NCBI RefSeq assembly: GCF_009707385.1
Contig: NZ_CP046115.1
Span: forward strand, 434,001 to 498,000
Direction: 5' to 3'
DNA: 64,000 nucleotides
DNA from: Klebsiella oxytoca
Lineage (GTDB): Bacteria > Pseudomonadota > Gammaproteobacteria > Enterobacterales > Enterobacteriaceae
Part shown: piece by piece, positions 31,850 through 40,020 of the stretch
Numbering within the stretch: the stretch's first letter is position 1
How the letters are laid out: each line of letters begins with the position of its first letter
Position numbers and translations under genes: made by a program
Notes under the pieces: model-generated
The model's input: the letters and a program-made list of their open reading frames with translations, nothing else
Databases searched by the model: none
What the model was told of the DNA's origin: nothing

Positions 31850-33128
31850 TGATTGGCCCACTAATGCTTTGAGTTATCTTATATACGGGGGTAAACATCC
31901 ACATATAGAGTGGGCGTTCTTCAAGGAATACTACTGCCTGAGCTTTCAGGCCATTTGATAGCGATAGCGTTTTACCATTATATTTAAAGGTTTTGTTTTT
32001 AATTTTTACAATGGTTTTATAGAGAGCCAGTTCTTGTTGATTTGTACCATTACTGACATTCGTGTATTCAGACATCTCCTGTCGGGATGTAGGAACAGAA
32101 GATATTGAAATTATTTCCCCGGGGAATTGACCGAATTTATCAGCTGGAAAAGCATCATAGCTGATGTTAATAATATCCCCAGGCTTTACGTAGGGAATAC
32201 TATTGTTAGGTAACCAGAGTATAAGGTAATATTCAATATTCCCCGTAGGCTTTATTTGTGCAAGGCTACTACCATTATCAACCATTTGGCCTTTAGTTAC
32301 GGTGAGTGATTCAATTCGACCTTCTGTAGTTGCTTTAATGATAATGTTGCCGTTCGCATTCGATTCAACTAACTGGTTTTTATAATCATTTATTTGATTT
32401 TGCTGAGAAGAAATTTGGTTGTCAAAATCAGCAATTTTAGTGATTTTGTCACTATTTAACTGCGTGATTTGCGATTCCAGTTGCATTTTCTGACTAACCA
32501 GAGACTGATATGTACTCTGCTGTTGAAAATACAGTGAGTGTTGATAGTTATACTGATCTTTAGTAATCAATCCATCACTTAAATACTTATCATAACTGGA
32601 AAGATTATCATGCATTTTTTTTAAGCCAGTCTGAGCAGTAGCTAACATGCGATTGGTTTCTTTTAACGAATCACTGGTCGTTTTTAGCTGCTTTTCTAAA
32701 GATAAAGTTGTCTCTACTTTATTATGATTGAGCTTGGTAATAATATCTTCGGCGTTAGATATTTTTTCATTAATGACTGTGATTTGTGCCGCGCTAACAT
32801 TTCCTGTAGATGTATTTCGGGAGATGTCAATTTCATATAAAGGTTGTCCTTTTGTTACTATCTCACCGACTTTAACATATTGGGCAATGACAAACCCTTG
32901 CTGCGGTGCGTAAACGTTGACAGAATGAGGTAAAGTGATTACTTCCCCACGGACATCAATACGCTGGGTAAAGGAAAAAAATATAGTTGTGGCTATTAAG
33001 GTAATAATAAAGAAAAATGAAAGCAATACAACAAGCCATGCTGGAAGCCCTGCAAGCAACAGTGCCTTTCCTTTCCAGTGATGTTTTTTGTATTCGATCG
33101 CTTCCTTGCGATATATTTTACTTAACAT
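31842..33128 (-). CDS. HlyD/CvaA-type membrane-fusion protein for microcin export
   Basis: The 428-residue protein has one N-terminal membrane segment (WLVVLLSFFFIITLIATTIFF), a lipoyl-like half (VYAPQQGFVIAQYVKVGEIV), a long coiled-coil hairpin (about residues 105-260) and the second lipoyl half (ATTEGRIESLTVTKGQMVDNG), followed by a beta-barrel domain. It should bridge the ABC transporter to an outer-membrane TolC. The frame also opens from a GTG 9 bases earlier, and neither start has a strong ribosome site. A pair of hairpins separates it from the precursor gene. Confidence 0.94.
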   Translation of the reverse strand: MLSKIYRKEAIEYKKHHWKGKALLLAGLPAWLVVLLSFFFIITLIATTIFFSFTQRIDVRGEVITLPHSVNVYAPQQGFVIAQYVKVGEIVTKGQPLYEIDISRNTSTGNVSAAQITVINEKISNAEDIITKLNHNKVETTLSLEKQLKTTSDSLKETNRMLATAQTGLKKMHDNLSSYDKYLSDGLITKDQYNYQHSLYFQQQSTYQSLVSQKMQLESQITQLNSDKITKIADFDNQISSQQNQINDYKNQLVESNANGNIIIKATTEGRIESLTVTKGQMVDNGSSLAQIKPTGNIEYYLILWLPNNSIPYVKPGDIINISYDAFPADKFGQFPGEIISISSVPTSRQEMSEYTNVSNGTNQQELALYKTIVKIKNKTFKYNGKTLSLSNGLKAQAVVFLEERPLYMWMFTPVYKITQSISGPIND

Positions 33129-33151
33129 GATACTCACTTACTGAAAATTAA

Positions 33152-33214
33152 AAGGCCCAATACATCAGGCCTTATTTAATAATTGACTGGCTCAATAAAA
33201 TATTGAGTCAGTTA
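33152..33214 (-). promoter_or_regulatory. Tandem hairpins between microcin precursor and export genes
   Basis: On the minus strand, a 13-bp stem with GT pairs (33184-33196 with 33202-33214, core CTCAAT/ATTGAG) is followed by an AAGGCC/GGCCTT stem (33152-33173) ending in TTTTAATTTT. The pair should terminate part of the transcription, giving more precursor than transporter. Confidence 0.6.
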
Positions 33215-33227
33215 TGAGCACTAAAAC

Positions 33228-33578
33228 TTAGTTGCTCCAGAAGTTAAATGTACCGTCGAAAATACCACCAACGCCCATTTTCGCATATTCGAGGGTCAAA
33301 TCCCATCCGACAACACCTGCTGCAATACCAAAGCAAACACCACCAAGAATAACCCCAGCGACCATACCCACGCCCTGACCGATGGAGCCGATACCAAAGA
33401 GACCACCGCTTACGCCACCCCAGCGGCCTGCAAATGCTGTACCTGCCAGAGCACCCAGAGAAGCTCCAAGCGCGATGGCACTAATTTCTTTAACAGCCCA
33501 GGTTGCGATATCAGATAACGTATCAGTCAGCGCGCCGCCAGAAATTTCTTCCATTTCGAATACAGTTAATTGTTGCAT
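33228..33578 (-). CDS. Double-glycine class II microcin-like precursor peptide
   Basis: The 116-residue product starts with a 15-residue leader MQQLTVFEMEEISGG, the pattern of microcin V/L-type leaders (L at -12, E at -8, GG at -2/-1). Cleavage by the C39 domain encoded downstream would release a 101-residue peptide. That peptide is rich in Gly and Ala with several GxxxG motifs and two long hydrophobic stretches, contains a single Cys (GGVCFG) and ends in FNFWSN. Such peptides usually kill related bacteria by membrane action. I do not recognise it as a named microcin. AAAGGA precedes the ATG at 33578; the frame is open upstream, but only this start puts the leader at the N-terminus. Confidence 0.85.
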   Translation of the reverse strand: MQQLTVFEMEEISGGALTDTLSDIATWAVKEISAIALGASLGALAGTAFAGRWGGVSGGLFGIGSIGQGVGMVAGVILGGVCFGIAAGVVGWDLTLEYAKMGVGGIFDGTFNFWSN

Positions 33579-33816
33579 GATTAGTCCTTTAACTAAAATT
33601 AAAATTATATATTCATTCCAGACCAGAAGTTGGTCCGCAGAGAAGATAGTCGTTGCTGTAGTATGAATCAACTCAACTCAATATGAATTGTTTATGAAGT
33701 TTTAGTGTTGATACTGAATCTAATCTAAATAATTTAGATGTTCACAGAAGCTTAATAGAATTTAGTACACAATGGTTGACTGCTATTATTAGTGTGCTTA
33801 GGTTTAATTGTGAAGT

Positions 33817-33846
33817 AAAAAGGTGGATGATGGTATCCACCTTTTT
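33817..33846 (-). terminator. Terminator of the fimbrial operon
   Basis: The perfect stem AAAAAGGTGGAT/ATCCACCTTTTT lies 18 bp after the adhesin-like subunit stop. It separates the fimbrial operon from the microcin promoter region (33579-33816) and could work in both directions. Confidence 0.8.
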
Positions 33847-33864
33847 ATCGCGAGAGTGGTTGTG

Positions 33865-34881
33865 TTACTCTTCCTGAATTACAACTTCAAGAATAGCTTT
33901 CACATGACCGGCCGTGACTTGGGCACTATTGTCGCTCATGCGATAATAGTCGGCGGTGAAGTTAAAGCTTTGTGATGCTTTTGCGTTGGAAAAACTGTAT
34001 GCCTCGGCATCATAAAATATAATGGGGTTATTGTCTTTTTTGAAAATAATGCCAACATTGTTTGCTGCTTCGCTTCCGGTTAGCATATTATCGATGATTC
34101 CATCCCCGGCGGAGCTGGTACCATTAACAGGGTTAAACCAATAGTAAAGTTTGTTGCCAATTGAACCTGTTGGGCATGTAACATCCATTGTGATGGTTTT
34201 CTGTGAGGGAGTCGTAGCACCTCGCGAAATTGACATTAGCGTGTTTTTTTCAATTCTATTTAAGGTGATTTGACTGGGTCCAGATACTGAAATATTACAG
34301 GAGGTCGCTTTATAGGAAATACTCTTGAACTTCAGAGTCGCGGTCATCAATAAACGATCGGCGGCTCTGGGGTTAGTGCTTAAGTTACCAGCTGAAAATT
34401 TAAATACTGGGTCAGTGCTGACACCGGATGTATCAATGACAGGCTTCGTTTTGATTAACCATACCGTCATAAATCTATAATCATCATTAGATTCCTTTAT
34501 AGGCACGATCATTGATTGAGCCACAGCAGGTTTTATTGAACCATTTTTACTGTCCAGAATATCTGAAAACTGGAAACCAATACCATCAATCCCGGTTTCA
34601 TAGACTGGTTTTCCCATTATACCGGTGACACCCGCGACCTCAGGAGCGGTTGACGTAATAATATACTGATCTCCCAGTAATTTATTGCAATCAAATGTTT
34701 TATAGGCTCCGGTGCCGACTTTTTTTGTATACAGGACTGTTCCTACCGGTATTGTTGGATCCGTTGCGATTTTAGGACTTAAATTAAACATTGCTTGTCC
34801 AGCGGAACCATAATAATCGCATTTGGCAATTACCTCGCTACAACAGCATAGTAGGGATAAAAAAATAAGTATTTTTCTCAT
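33865..34881 (-). CDS. Fimbrial minor/tip subunit, putative adhesin
   Basis: The 338-residue protein has a signal peptide (LIFLSLLCCCSEVIA) and a unique N-terminal domain of about 180 residues. A C-terminal pilin-like domain follows (CNISVSGPSQITLNRI, ending in a beta strand AILEVVIQEE). This two-domain shape is that of chaperone-usher tip adhesins. The ligand is unknown. It lies 23 bp after the usher gene and ends the fimbrial operon. Confidence 0.85.
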   Translation of the reverse strand: MRKILIFLSLLCCCSEVIAKCDYYGSAGQAMFNLSPKIATDPTIPVGTVLYTKKVGTGAYKTFDCNKLLGDQYIITSTAPEVAGVTGIMGKPVYETGIDGIGFQFSDILDSKNGSIKPAVAQSMIVPIKESNDDYRFMTVWLIKTKPVIDTSGVSTDPVFKFSAGNLSTNPRAADRLLMTATLKFKSISYKATSCNISVSGPSQITLNRIEKNTLMSISRGATTPSQKTITMDVTCPTGSIGNKLYYWFNPVNGTSSAGDGIIDNMLTGSEAANNVGIIFKKDNNPIIFYDAEAYSFSNAKASQSFNFTADYYRMSDNSAQVTAGHVKAILEVVIQEE

Positions 34882-34904
34882 TCTTTATTGTTCCTTGGTC
34901 AATA

Positions 34905-37448
34905 TTAGCGACAAACCGTTTCGATTTGACTGATGCCAGATGCTTTGCCTTCCCTGGCCGGTAAAGTAAAGGAGGCGTTGCACTGCTGCGCGGCGCTTTT
35001 GCCCCACTGGACGTTAAGGATCCCGGTCTGTTGCAGGCCGGACATATAGACCATACCGGCGTCGCTGACGATGCTTGGCTGCGACTTGCTGTCGCCGGCG
35101 AGCAGGACCATCGCGCCATAAGGCACGTCCTGGCCGCTGGCTGTTTTCAGATGGACAAATGCGCGCTGGCCGATATTCCCGGCATAATTGGCCCGCACGA
35201 TGGCGCCGCGCGTCGGAACGACGCTTTGCGTCGTTTCCGGCAGCTCCATATCTTCGCCAAGCGTGGTGCTGTCCAGCGTAATATCAGTACGACGGTAAGG
35301 CGTAACGTATGGGACGATGGCGTAGCCACGATAGTCAGTGGAAATGGTGTTGTCGTTAGCGAGTCTGACGTTATCCAGTCCTGGCGCTTTAACCAGTACG
35401 GCGGCGTCGGTGATATCCTGACCGAGTGTGATGCCATCAGCATGGGCAAGGATGCTGCCGTTGGCTCCGTAGTCAATGCGTTCGCTATCGCGATCGTAAC
35501 TGTAGCCGGCATTGACGCTGCCGCGGGAACCGTTATAGGTCGCGCGCATATCGCCACTGTAGTATTCCCGGTTGCTGTACCCTTGCTGCAGGCTCCATTC
35601 CAGGCTGTCGTTCTCAAGCGCGTTACCACCGATGGAAACGGACTGATCGGTAGACCCCGGATTGCTGTTGGTTAACTGATAGCTGGTATAAGTGCCCGGT
35701 AGCCAGTTGCTCAGCGGCACGGTTACGGTCAAAGTGATGCGCTGATCGTCCTGGGCGTCTTTTCCGGAGTTATCCCCACTCCAGGTATAGCGGTTATAGC
35801 TATAACCCAGGTAATAGTTCACATTGCGTAAGCCTCCGTTGTACCCTACGCTGATCGACTTGTTGGTGCGCTTATCGTCCCAGTAATCTTCAATCAATCC
35901 GCTTATCGAAAGGCTACCAAGACCTTTACCCAGGCTTTGGTTCAGCGTCAGGTTGGTCCGGTTGCGCAGCGAGCGAGGAGTGTAGTTGCCATCATTGGAA
36001 TAACTATCCAACACTTCAGAGAGCGTATTAAATCCGTGGGTGGAATAGCGGTAGCCAGCGATAGTCACGTTAGTACCGGTTTCGATAATATTTTTCCCGT
36101 AACGGACACGCCATGACTGTCCTGAGGTCTTTTCGTCGTCTTTCATTTTTGACCAGGCCTGAGTGACGTCTGCCGAGGCGGCGCCAAGCTCGCCGAGGTT
36201 ATAACCAAGTCCTGTTGACAGCGCCTGGTAGTGCGATGCGGCCTGCATCCCGCCATAAAGCGTCAGACTGCTGGAGACACCGTAGGTCGCGGTGGCCTGG
36301 GTAAAGGGGGCCTCATCGACTCCGCCATCGTAAGGACGGTATTTACCTGAAGTAATCTCATACTCGAACTGATCTTCACGTACCATTACCGGCAGCGTAG
36401 CGAACGGTACGACAAACTCTTGCTTAGAACCGTCGGACTCTTCCACGGTGACGTAAAGGTCGCCGCTACCGCCGCTCGGGTACATATCAGTGATTTCAAA
36501 CGCGCCAGGCGCTACGTAGGTCTGGTATACTTGGTAACCGTTTTGTTTAATTAAGACGCGGGCGTTGGTTTTGGCGATACCACGGATAATCGGCGCATAG
36601 CCGCGCATACTTTCCGGCAGCATTGATGTATCGGTGGCCAGTTGAATACCGGTAAACGGTACGCTGTCAAAGATGCCGGAGAGTGACGAGCTCTCACCCA
36701 TCACAAGGTTACTGTTGATTGGGCGAATGCTGCGCTGCATATAGAGATAAGCGGAATCCCAATCACCCCCATCGCCGTTATTTTTATTCCAGGTGCTGAG
36801 GTTACGGATACGCCATGGGCCAACGTTGAGGCCAGACTGCAGGTTCAGGCTGTAGTATTCGTCATTGGCCTGCATGTCGTTTGAACCGCTGAACTGATAG
36901 TTCACCAGCAGGGCGTTGATGCCGTCATCAAACTGATCCGGTGGAATATATCCCTGCGCCGTGGTAGATAGTGCCGCCTGAGGAATGGATATATTCAAGC
37001 GCTGGACGGTAAAGTCAAAATCCGCTTTGGTATCCGGGATGACTGAAAGATTGGCGCAGCCGTTTTTATCCTCGACCAGTTCGGGAAAGGCTTTAACGCG
37101 AACGCCGTACTCCGCTAACGTTTTCAGGCTCAGGCAGGGCACCAGGGCGGGCTCTCGATTATTCCCGGTGGCACGGCTATTCGCTACAAACTTCATTGTC
37201 CTGGTATCCAGATAGCGGCCATTAAACATGATATCGACCCGATAATCCCCCGGAGCCTGTGCGTTCTGCGTCTGGAAAATAGATAAGTCGGGGGTGGTTG
37301 ATGGATCGCTGCCATTCAATGAGCTAATGAATGAGGGATCGAAAAAGTCACGTGCTTGCGCTTTATTATTCAAACCAGAAAGCAATGCCGGAAGCATTGC
37401 GAGAAAGACCGCGGATAGTTTGAATAATCCATTATTCTTATTTGGCAT
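34905..37448 (-). CDS. Fimbrial outer-membrane usher (FimD family)
   Basis: The 847-residue usher translocates chaperone-bound subunits. The order is a signal peptide, an N-terminal periplasmic domain (FDPSFISSLNGSDPSTTPDLS), a beta-barrel core with plug (SDGSKQEFVVPFATLPVMVREDQFEYEITSGKYR, a strong usher signature) and C-terminal domains. The last residues QCNASFTLPAREGKASGISQ include the usual C-terminal Cys pair region. An ATG at 37448 with AGGGA 7 bases upstream is preferred to a GTG 6 bases earlier. Confidence 0.96.
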   Translation of the reverse strand: MPNKNNGLFKLSAVFLAMLPALLSGLNNKAQARDFFDPSFISSLNGSDPSTTPDLSIFQTQNAQAPGDYRVDIMFNGRYLDTRTMKFVANSRATGNNREPALVPCLSLKTLAEYGVRVKAFPELVEDKNGCANLSVIPDTKADFDFTVQRLNISIPQAALSTTAQGYIPPDQFDDGINALLVNYQFSGSNDMQANDEYYSLNLQSGLNVGPWRIRNLSTWNKNNGDGGDWDSAYLYMQRSIRPINSNLVMGESSSLSGIFDSVPFTGIQLATDTSMLPESMRGYAPIIRGIAKTNARVLIKQNGYQVYQTYVAPGAFEITDMYPSGGSGDLYVTVEESDGSKQEFVVPFATLPVMVREDQFEYEITSGKYRPYDGGVDEAPFTQATATYGVSSSLTLYGGMQAASHYQALSTGLGYNLGELGAASADVTQAWSKMKDDEKTSGQSWRVRYGKNIIETGTNVTIAGYRYSTHGFNTLSEVLDSYSNDGNYTPRSLRNRTNLTLNQSLGKGLGSLSISGLIEDYWDDKRTNKSISVGYNGGLRNVNYYLGYSYNRYTWSGDNSGKDAQDDQRITLTVTVPLSNWLPGTYTSYQLTNSNPGSTDQSVSIGGNALENDSLEWSLQQGYSNREYYSGDMRATYNGSRGSVNAGYSYDRDSERIDYGANGSILAHADGITLGQDITDAAVLVKAPGLDNVRLANDNTISTDYRGYAIVPYVTPYRRTDITLDSTTLGEDMELPETTQSVVPTRGAIVRANYAGNIGQRAFVHLKTASGQDVPYGAMVLLAGDSKSQPSIVSDAGMVYMSGLQQTGILNVQWGKSAAQQCNASFTLPAREGKASGISQIETVCR

Positions 37449-37483
37449 AGACACATCCCTATAATGATAAAATAAAATTCTTA

Positions 37484-38170
37484 TTACAGCGATGAGGAAT
37501 AGAGCGATCCTGCTCCGCCATAATCATTGACGACTTTCCAGCTGACGCTGGATGCATTGATATTTTCTTTTAAGGTTACTTCTTTGGTTGCCATTGGGGC
37601 GACGGAGTTGACTTCCGGCTTCACTTCTTTGCCACCAATTTGAACACTTTGGAAATAGAAGAAAAACGGTGTCGGATTTTTAATCGTCAGTTTAGTGCCT
37701 GCTTTCCGCCATTCGAGTTTTTTGGCTTCAATGTTTGGCGAAAGGTCGAAAAGTGCTTTTGGACGATAAACCAGGCGCATGCGGTGGCGGACCGCCAGTT
37801 GAATAGTATTGGCGCTGGCTTTCTCATCATCCGCCGGCGGGATAGCCATCACGTTAAAATAGTATATAGATTCCCGGTCGTTCGGGGCATTGACGTTTCC
37901 GGTTGAAAACAGGCGTACGGTATTCTGCTGTTTACCCTCAAGGCGAAACAGCGGAGGGGTAGCCATAAAAGAGGGCGTTTTCCCTGCCGGCGCTTCAACC
38001 CAGGATTTAATTAGATAGGGAATATCATCTTTATTTTCGATTTGCGCGGTGATTTCACGCGCACCTTCTTTATAGAGGTAGCGGGTGGATTCAATCACAA
38101 TACCAGCATGGGCAATACTACTGGGGAGTAATGCACAGGATGCGGTGAGATTTAATAAGTTCCTGAACAT
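37484..38170 (-). CDS. Periplasmic fimbrial chaperone (PapD family)
   Basis: The 228-residue protein has a signal peptide and two Ig-like domains. The first contains GIVIESTRYLYKEGAREITAQIENKD and the motif YYFNVMAIPP; RLVYRPKAL leads into the second. It donates a beta strand to subunits and delivers them to the usher. The ATG at 38170 follows an AGAG site; a longer upstream frame lacks a signal peptide at its start. Confidence 0.95.
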   Translation of the reverse strand: MFRNLLNLTASCALLPSSIAHAGIVIESTRYLYKEGAREITAQIENKDDIPYLIKSWVEAPAGKTPSFMATPPLFRLEGKQQNTVRLFSTGNVNAPNDRESIYYFNVMAIPPADDEKASANTIQLAVRHRMRLVYRPKALFDLSPNIEAKKLEWRKAGTKLTIKNPTPFFFYFQSVQIGGKEVKPEVNSVAPMATKEVTLKENINASSVSWKVVNDYGGAGSLYSSSL

Positions 38171-38188
38171 GGTTTTTCTCTGAATGCG

Positions 38189-38217
38189 AAAAAGGGCCCG
38201 CCGTGAAGCGGAGCCCT
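38189..38217 (-). terminator. Attenuating hairpin after the major fimbrial subunit
   Basis: A GGGCTCCGC/CGGCGGGCCC stem is followed by TTTTT on the minus strand, between the major subunit stop and the chaperone start. Such sites in fimbrial operons favour excess major subunit. Confidence 0.7.
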
Positions 38218-38228
38218 TCGGGGAAAAA

Positions 38229-38789
38229 TTAGAGGGTGTAATCGATAGTAAAGGTCGCAACGCCTTTAACCGGACCTTCGGTAACCGGAGTTGTGGCGTT
38301 CACTTTCACATAACCAGTGGTGTACTTCAGCTGAGTGCCGCTAGCCGCAGTGTAGCTTTCGGTCATGAGGTCAGAACCGTCGAAGCCTACGCGGTGTGCA
38401 TCACGTACGCGCTGGATACCGATACCAATACCGGTAGCGCCGCCAGGTGCGGTGTTGTCCAGGATGTTAGCATTGGTGGACGTACCGGTCACATTGACGG
38501 TTACAGCGGTAACCGGAGTGGTGCTACCCTGTGCGCAGTCTTTCACGTCAAAACCGAAGTCCTGAGTTTTAAACAGAGCACCAGCCGCTTCAGCATTCGC
38601 TTCGGTAGTGGTCACGGTCATCAGCTGAACGATACCGTTGTTCAGGGTACCAGTCGGAGTCACCACGCAAGAGTTAGCCGCATCAGATACTTCACCCATC
38701 ACAGTTACCTGAGCGGTGTTGGTTGCCATTGCCTGAGCACTCAGCACTGCAGATGCAGCGACCATTACAGCTACGATTGTCTTTTTCAT
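38229..38789 (-). CDS. Major fimbrial subunit (FimA-like)
   Basis: The 186-residue protein has a signal peptide (KKTIVAVMVAASAVLSAQAMA) and a pilin domain with two cysteines (NSCVVTP, VKDCAQG). It ends in the beta strand GVATFTIDYTL that the chaperone binds. It is the first gene of the fimbrial operon. Confidence 0.93.
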   Translation of the reverse strand: MKKTIVAVMVAASAVLSAQAMATNTAQVTVMGEVSDAANSCVVTPTGTLNNGIVQLMTVTTTEANAEAAGALFKTQDFGFDVKDCAQGSTTPVTAVTVNVTGTSTNANILDNTAPGGATGIGIGIQRVRDAHRVGFDGSDLMTESYTAASGTQLKYTTGYVKVNATTPVTEGPVKGVATFTIDYTL

Positions 38790-39287
38790 TTAATTAATCC
38801 ATTTATAGATACTAAAGTCCTGAATAAAGGCTGGGCTCGGTTGTTAATTATTGGTAGGGCTAATAACTAACATTCCACTATCTACGCCTGCGCTCTATCG
38901 TTTTCTATCTCCTGCCTCTGCTAATACGTATACATACGTATACATAGAGCCTAATGAGCTGGAGCGCCGATAAATTTATGTCTAAGTAAGATAAAATGCA
39001 TGTGAATTCTTCCTGAATTTAAATGTGCATTTTTGAAGGCTATAGATTCATATGATGGTGTAACTGATAATAATGACCATGGAGCAAAGGTATAGTCTCA
39101 AAAATCTATCTTCCATTCGATTCAAATATCATGTTAACCTTATCTTTGTTCCAGCATTGAGGCTGGTGTCTAATACTTGAATTTATCTAATCTGGTAGGT
39201 TTATAGGGATGTATCCTGATTTTTAAAGATGAAATTGAATCGTTATTCATCTTTATTTCACAAAATTAATGAGGGCGGAGAGGGATT
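38790..39287. other. 498-bp divergent control region of the fimbrial operon
   Basis: No gene is seen. The region is AT-rich towards the regulator gene and holds the promoters for the fimbrial operon and the divergent regulator, plus the 10-bp direct repeat at 38924-38943. I saw no inverted repeat pair of the fimS kind. Confidence 0.55.
38924..38943. promoter_or_regulatory. Operator-like direct repeat upstream of the fimbrial operon
   Basis: ATACGTATAC occurs twice in tandem without a spacer. Each copy contains palindromes (TACGTA, GTATAC), and the 10-bp period is one helical turn. It lies 135 bp upstream of the major subunit gene, a plausible site for the regulator encoded next door. Confidence 0.45.
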
Positions 39288-39854
39288 ATGATATTCAATG
39301 AATATATCATTAATAATGAAGTTATTTTCAAAGTAAATACTAATGAGCTCCAGCCTCTTGGTGATAACGGTGAGGAAGTGACGTTGAATGCACCCACGGC
39401 CCGTTGTCTGCAGCTTTTATTAGAAAGCAATGGAAAAGTTATATCCAGAGAAGAATTTTTAGATACGGTATGGAAAACCAGAGGTGTGGTTGTGTCTCAA
39501 AATACCTTTTATCAAAATATCTCTCTATTAAGGAAATCCTTGCTTAAAGCCGGACTGTCACAAGATATTATTGTCACAGTCAGGCAGCGCGGGTTTGTTC
39601 TGGCCTCTGGCTCACAAGTTTCATCGTTTTTTAGAACGGATGATTCTGAGTCTGAAGGACCGTTAAACGTACAGGTAATAACGAATGCCCCTTCTCCACC
39701 GGTAGAAAGAAAAATAGTTAACAAGATCGTCAATTCTAAAGAGGTAAGGGAAAGTATTATAGATAATAAAAAAGTCGTATTTAAACTTCCTGGCTGGTTT
39801 TTAACACTTTTAGTCGCTATGGTTGTGGCCAACATACTTTCTTTGTTGTGGTAA
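39288..39854 (+). CDS. Tail-anchored winged-helix regulator (ToxR/CadC-type DNA-binding domain)
   Basis: The 188-residue protein has an N-terminal Trans_reg_C-type winged helix (about residues 5-105; LNAPTARCLQLLLESNGKVISREEFLDTVW, then NTFYQNISLLRKSL and VTVRQRGFVLAS). A polar linker follows, then a single hydrophobic helix at the extreme C-terminus (WFLTLLVAMVVANILSLLW). Unlike ToxR or CadC it has no periplasmic sensor domain. Divergent from the fimbrial operon, it probably controls it. An alternative is control of the microcin genes. Confidence 0.85.
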   Translation: MIFNEYIINNEVIFKVNTNELQPLGDNGEEVTLNAPTARCLQLLLESNGKVISREEFLDTVWKTRGVVVSQNTFYQNISLLRKSLLKAGLSQDIIVTVRQRGFVLASGSQVSSFFRTDDSESEGPLNVQVITNAPSPPVERKIVNKIVNSKEVRESIIDNKKVVFKLPGWFLTLLVAMVVANILSLLW

Positions 39855-39989
39855 ACAACAATTCATCAAAAGTATTATAACAAGCTTTTATTAATACCTT
39901 TAATATATGGGAAGGTAATGTAGTGGTCAGAATGTTAAATTCATTTACCCCCGAGCCTCGGAGAATAAACGTTAATTGTTGAATAAGTA

Positions 39990-40014
39990 GTCTGCCAGGC
40001 TGTGCCCGGCAGAC
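39990..40014 (-). terminator. epmB terminator
   Basis: A GTCTGCC/GGCAGAC stem lies 6 bp after the epmB stop on the minus strand. The following T tract is poor. Confidence 0.5.
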
Positions 40015-40020
40015 AGATAA

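Noticed and set aside
38790..39287. Invertible fimbrial promoter switch
   Set aside because: I looked for a pair of inverted repeats flanking the control region and for a recombinase gene nearby and saw neither.
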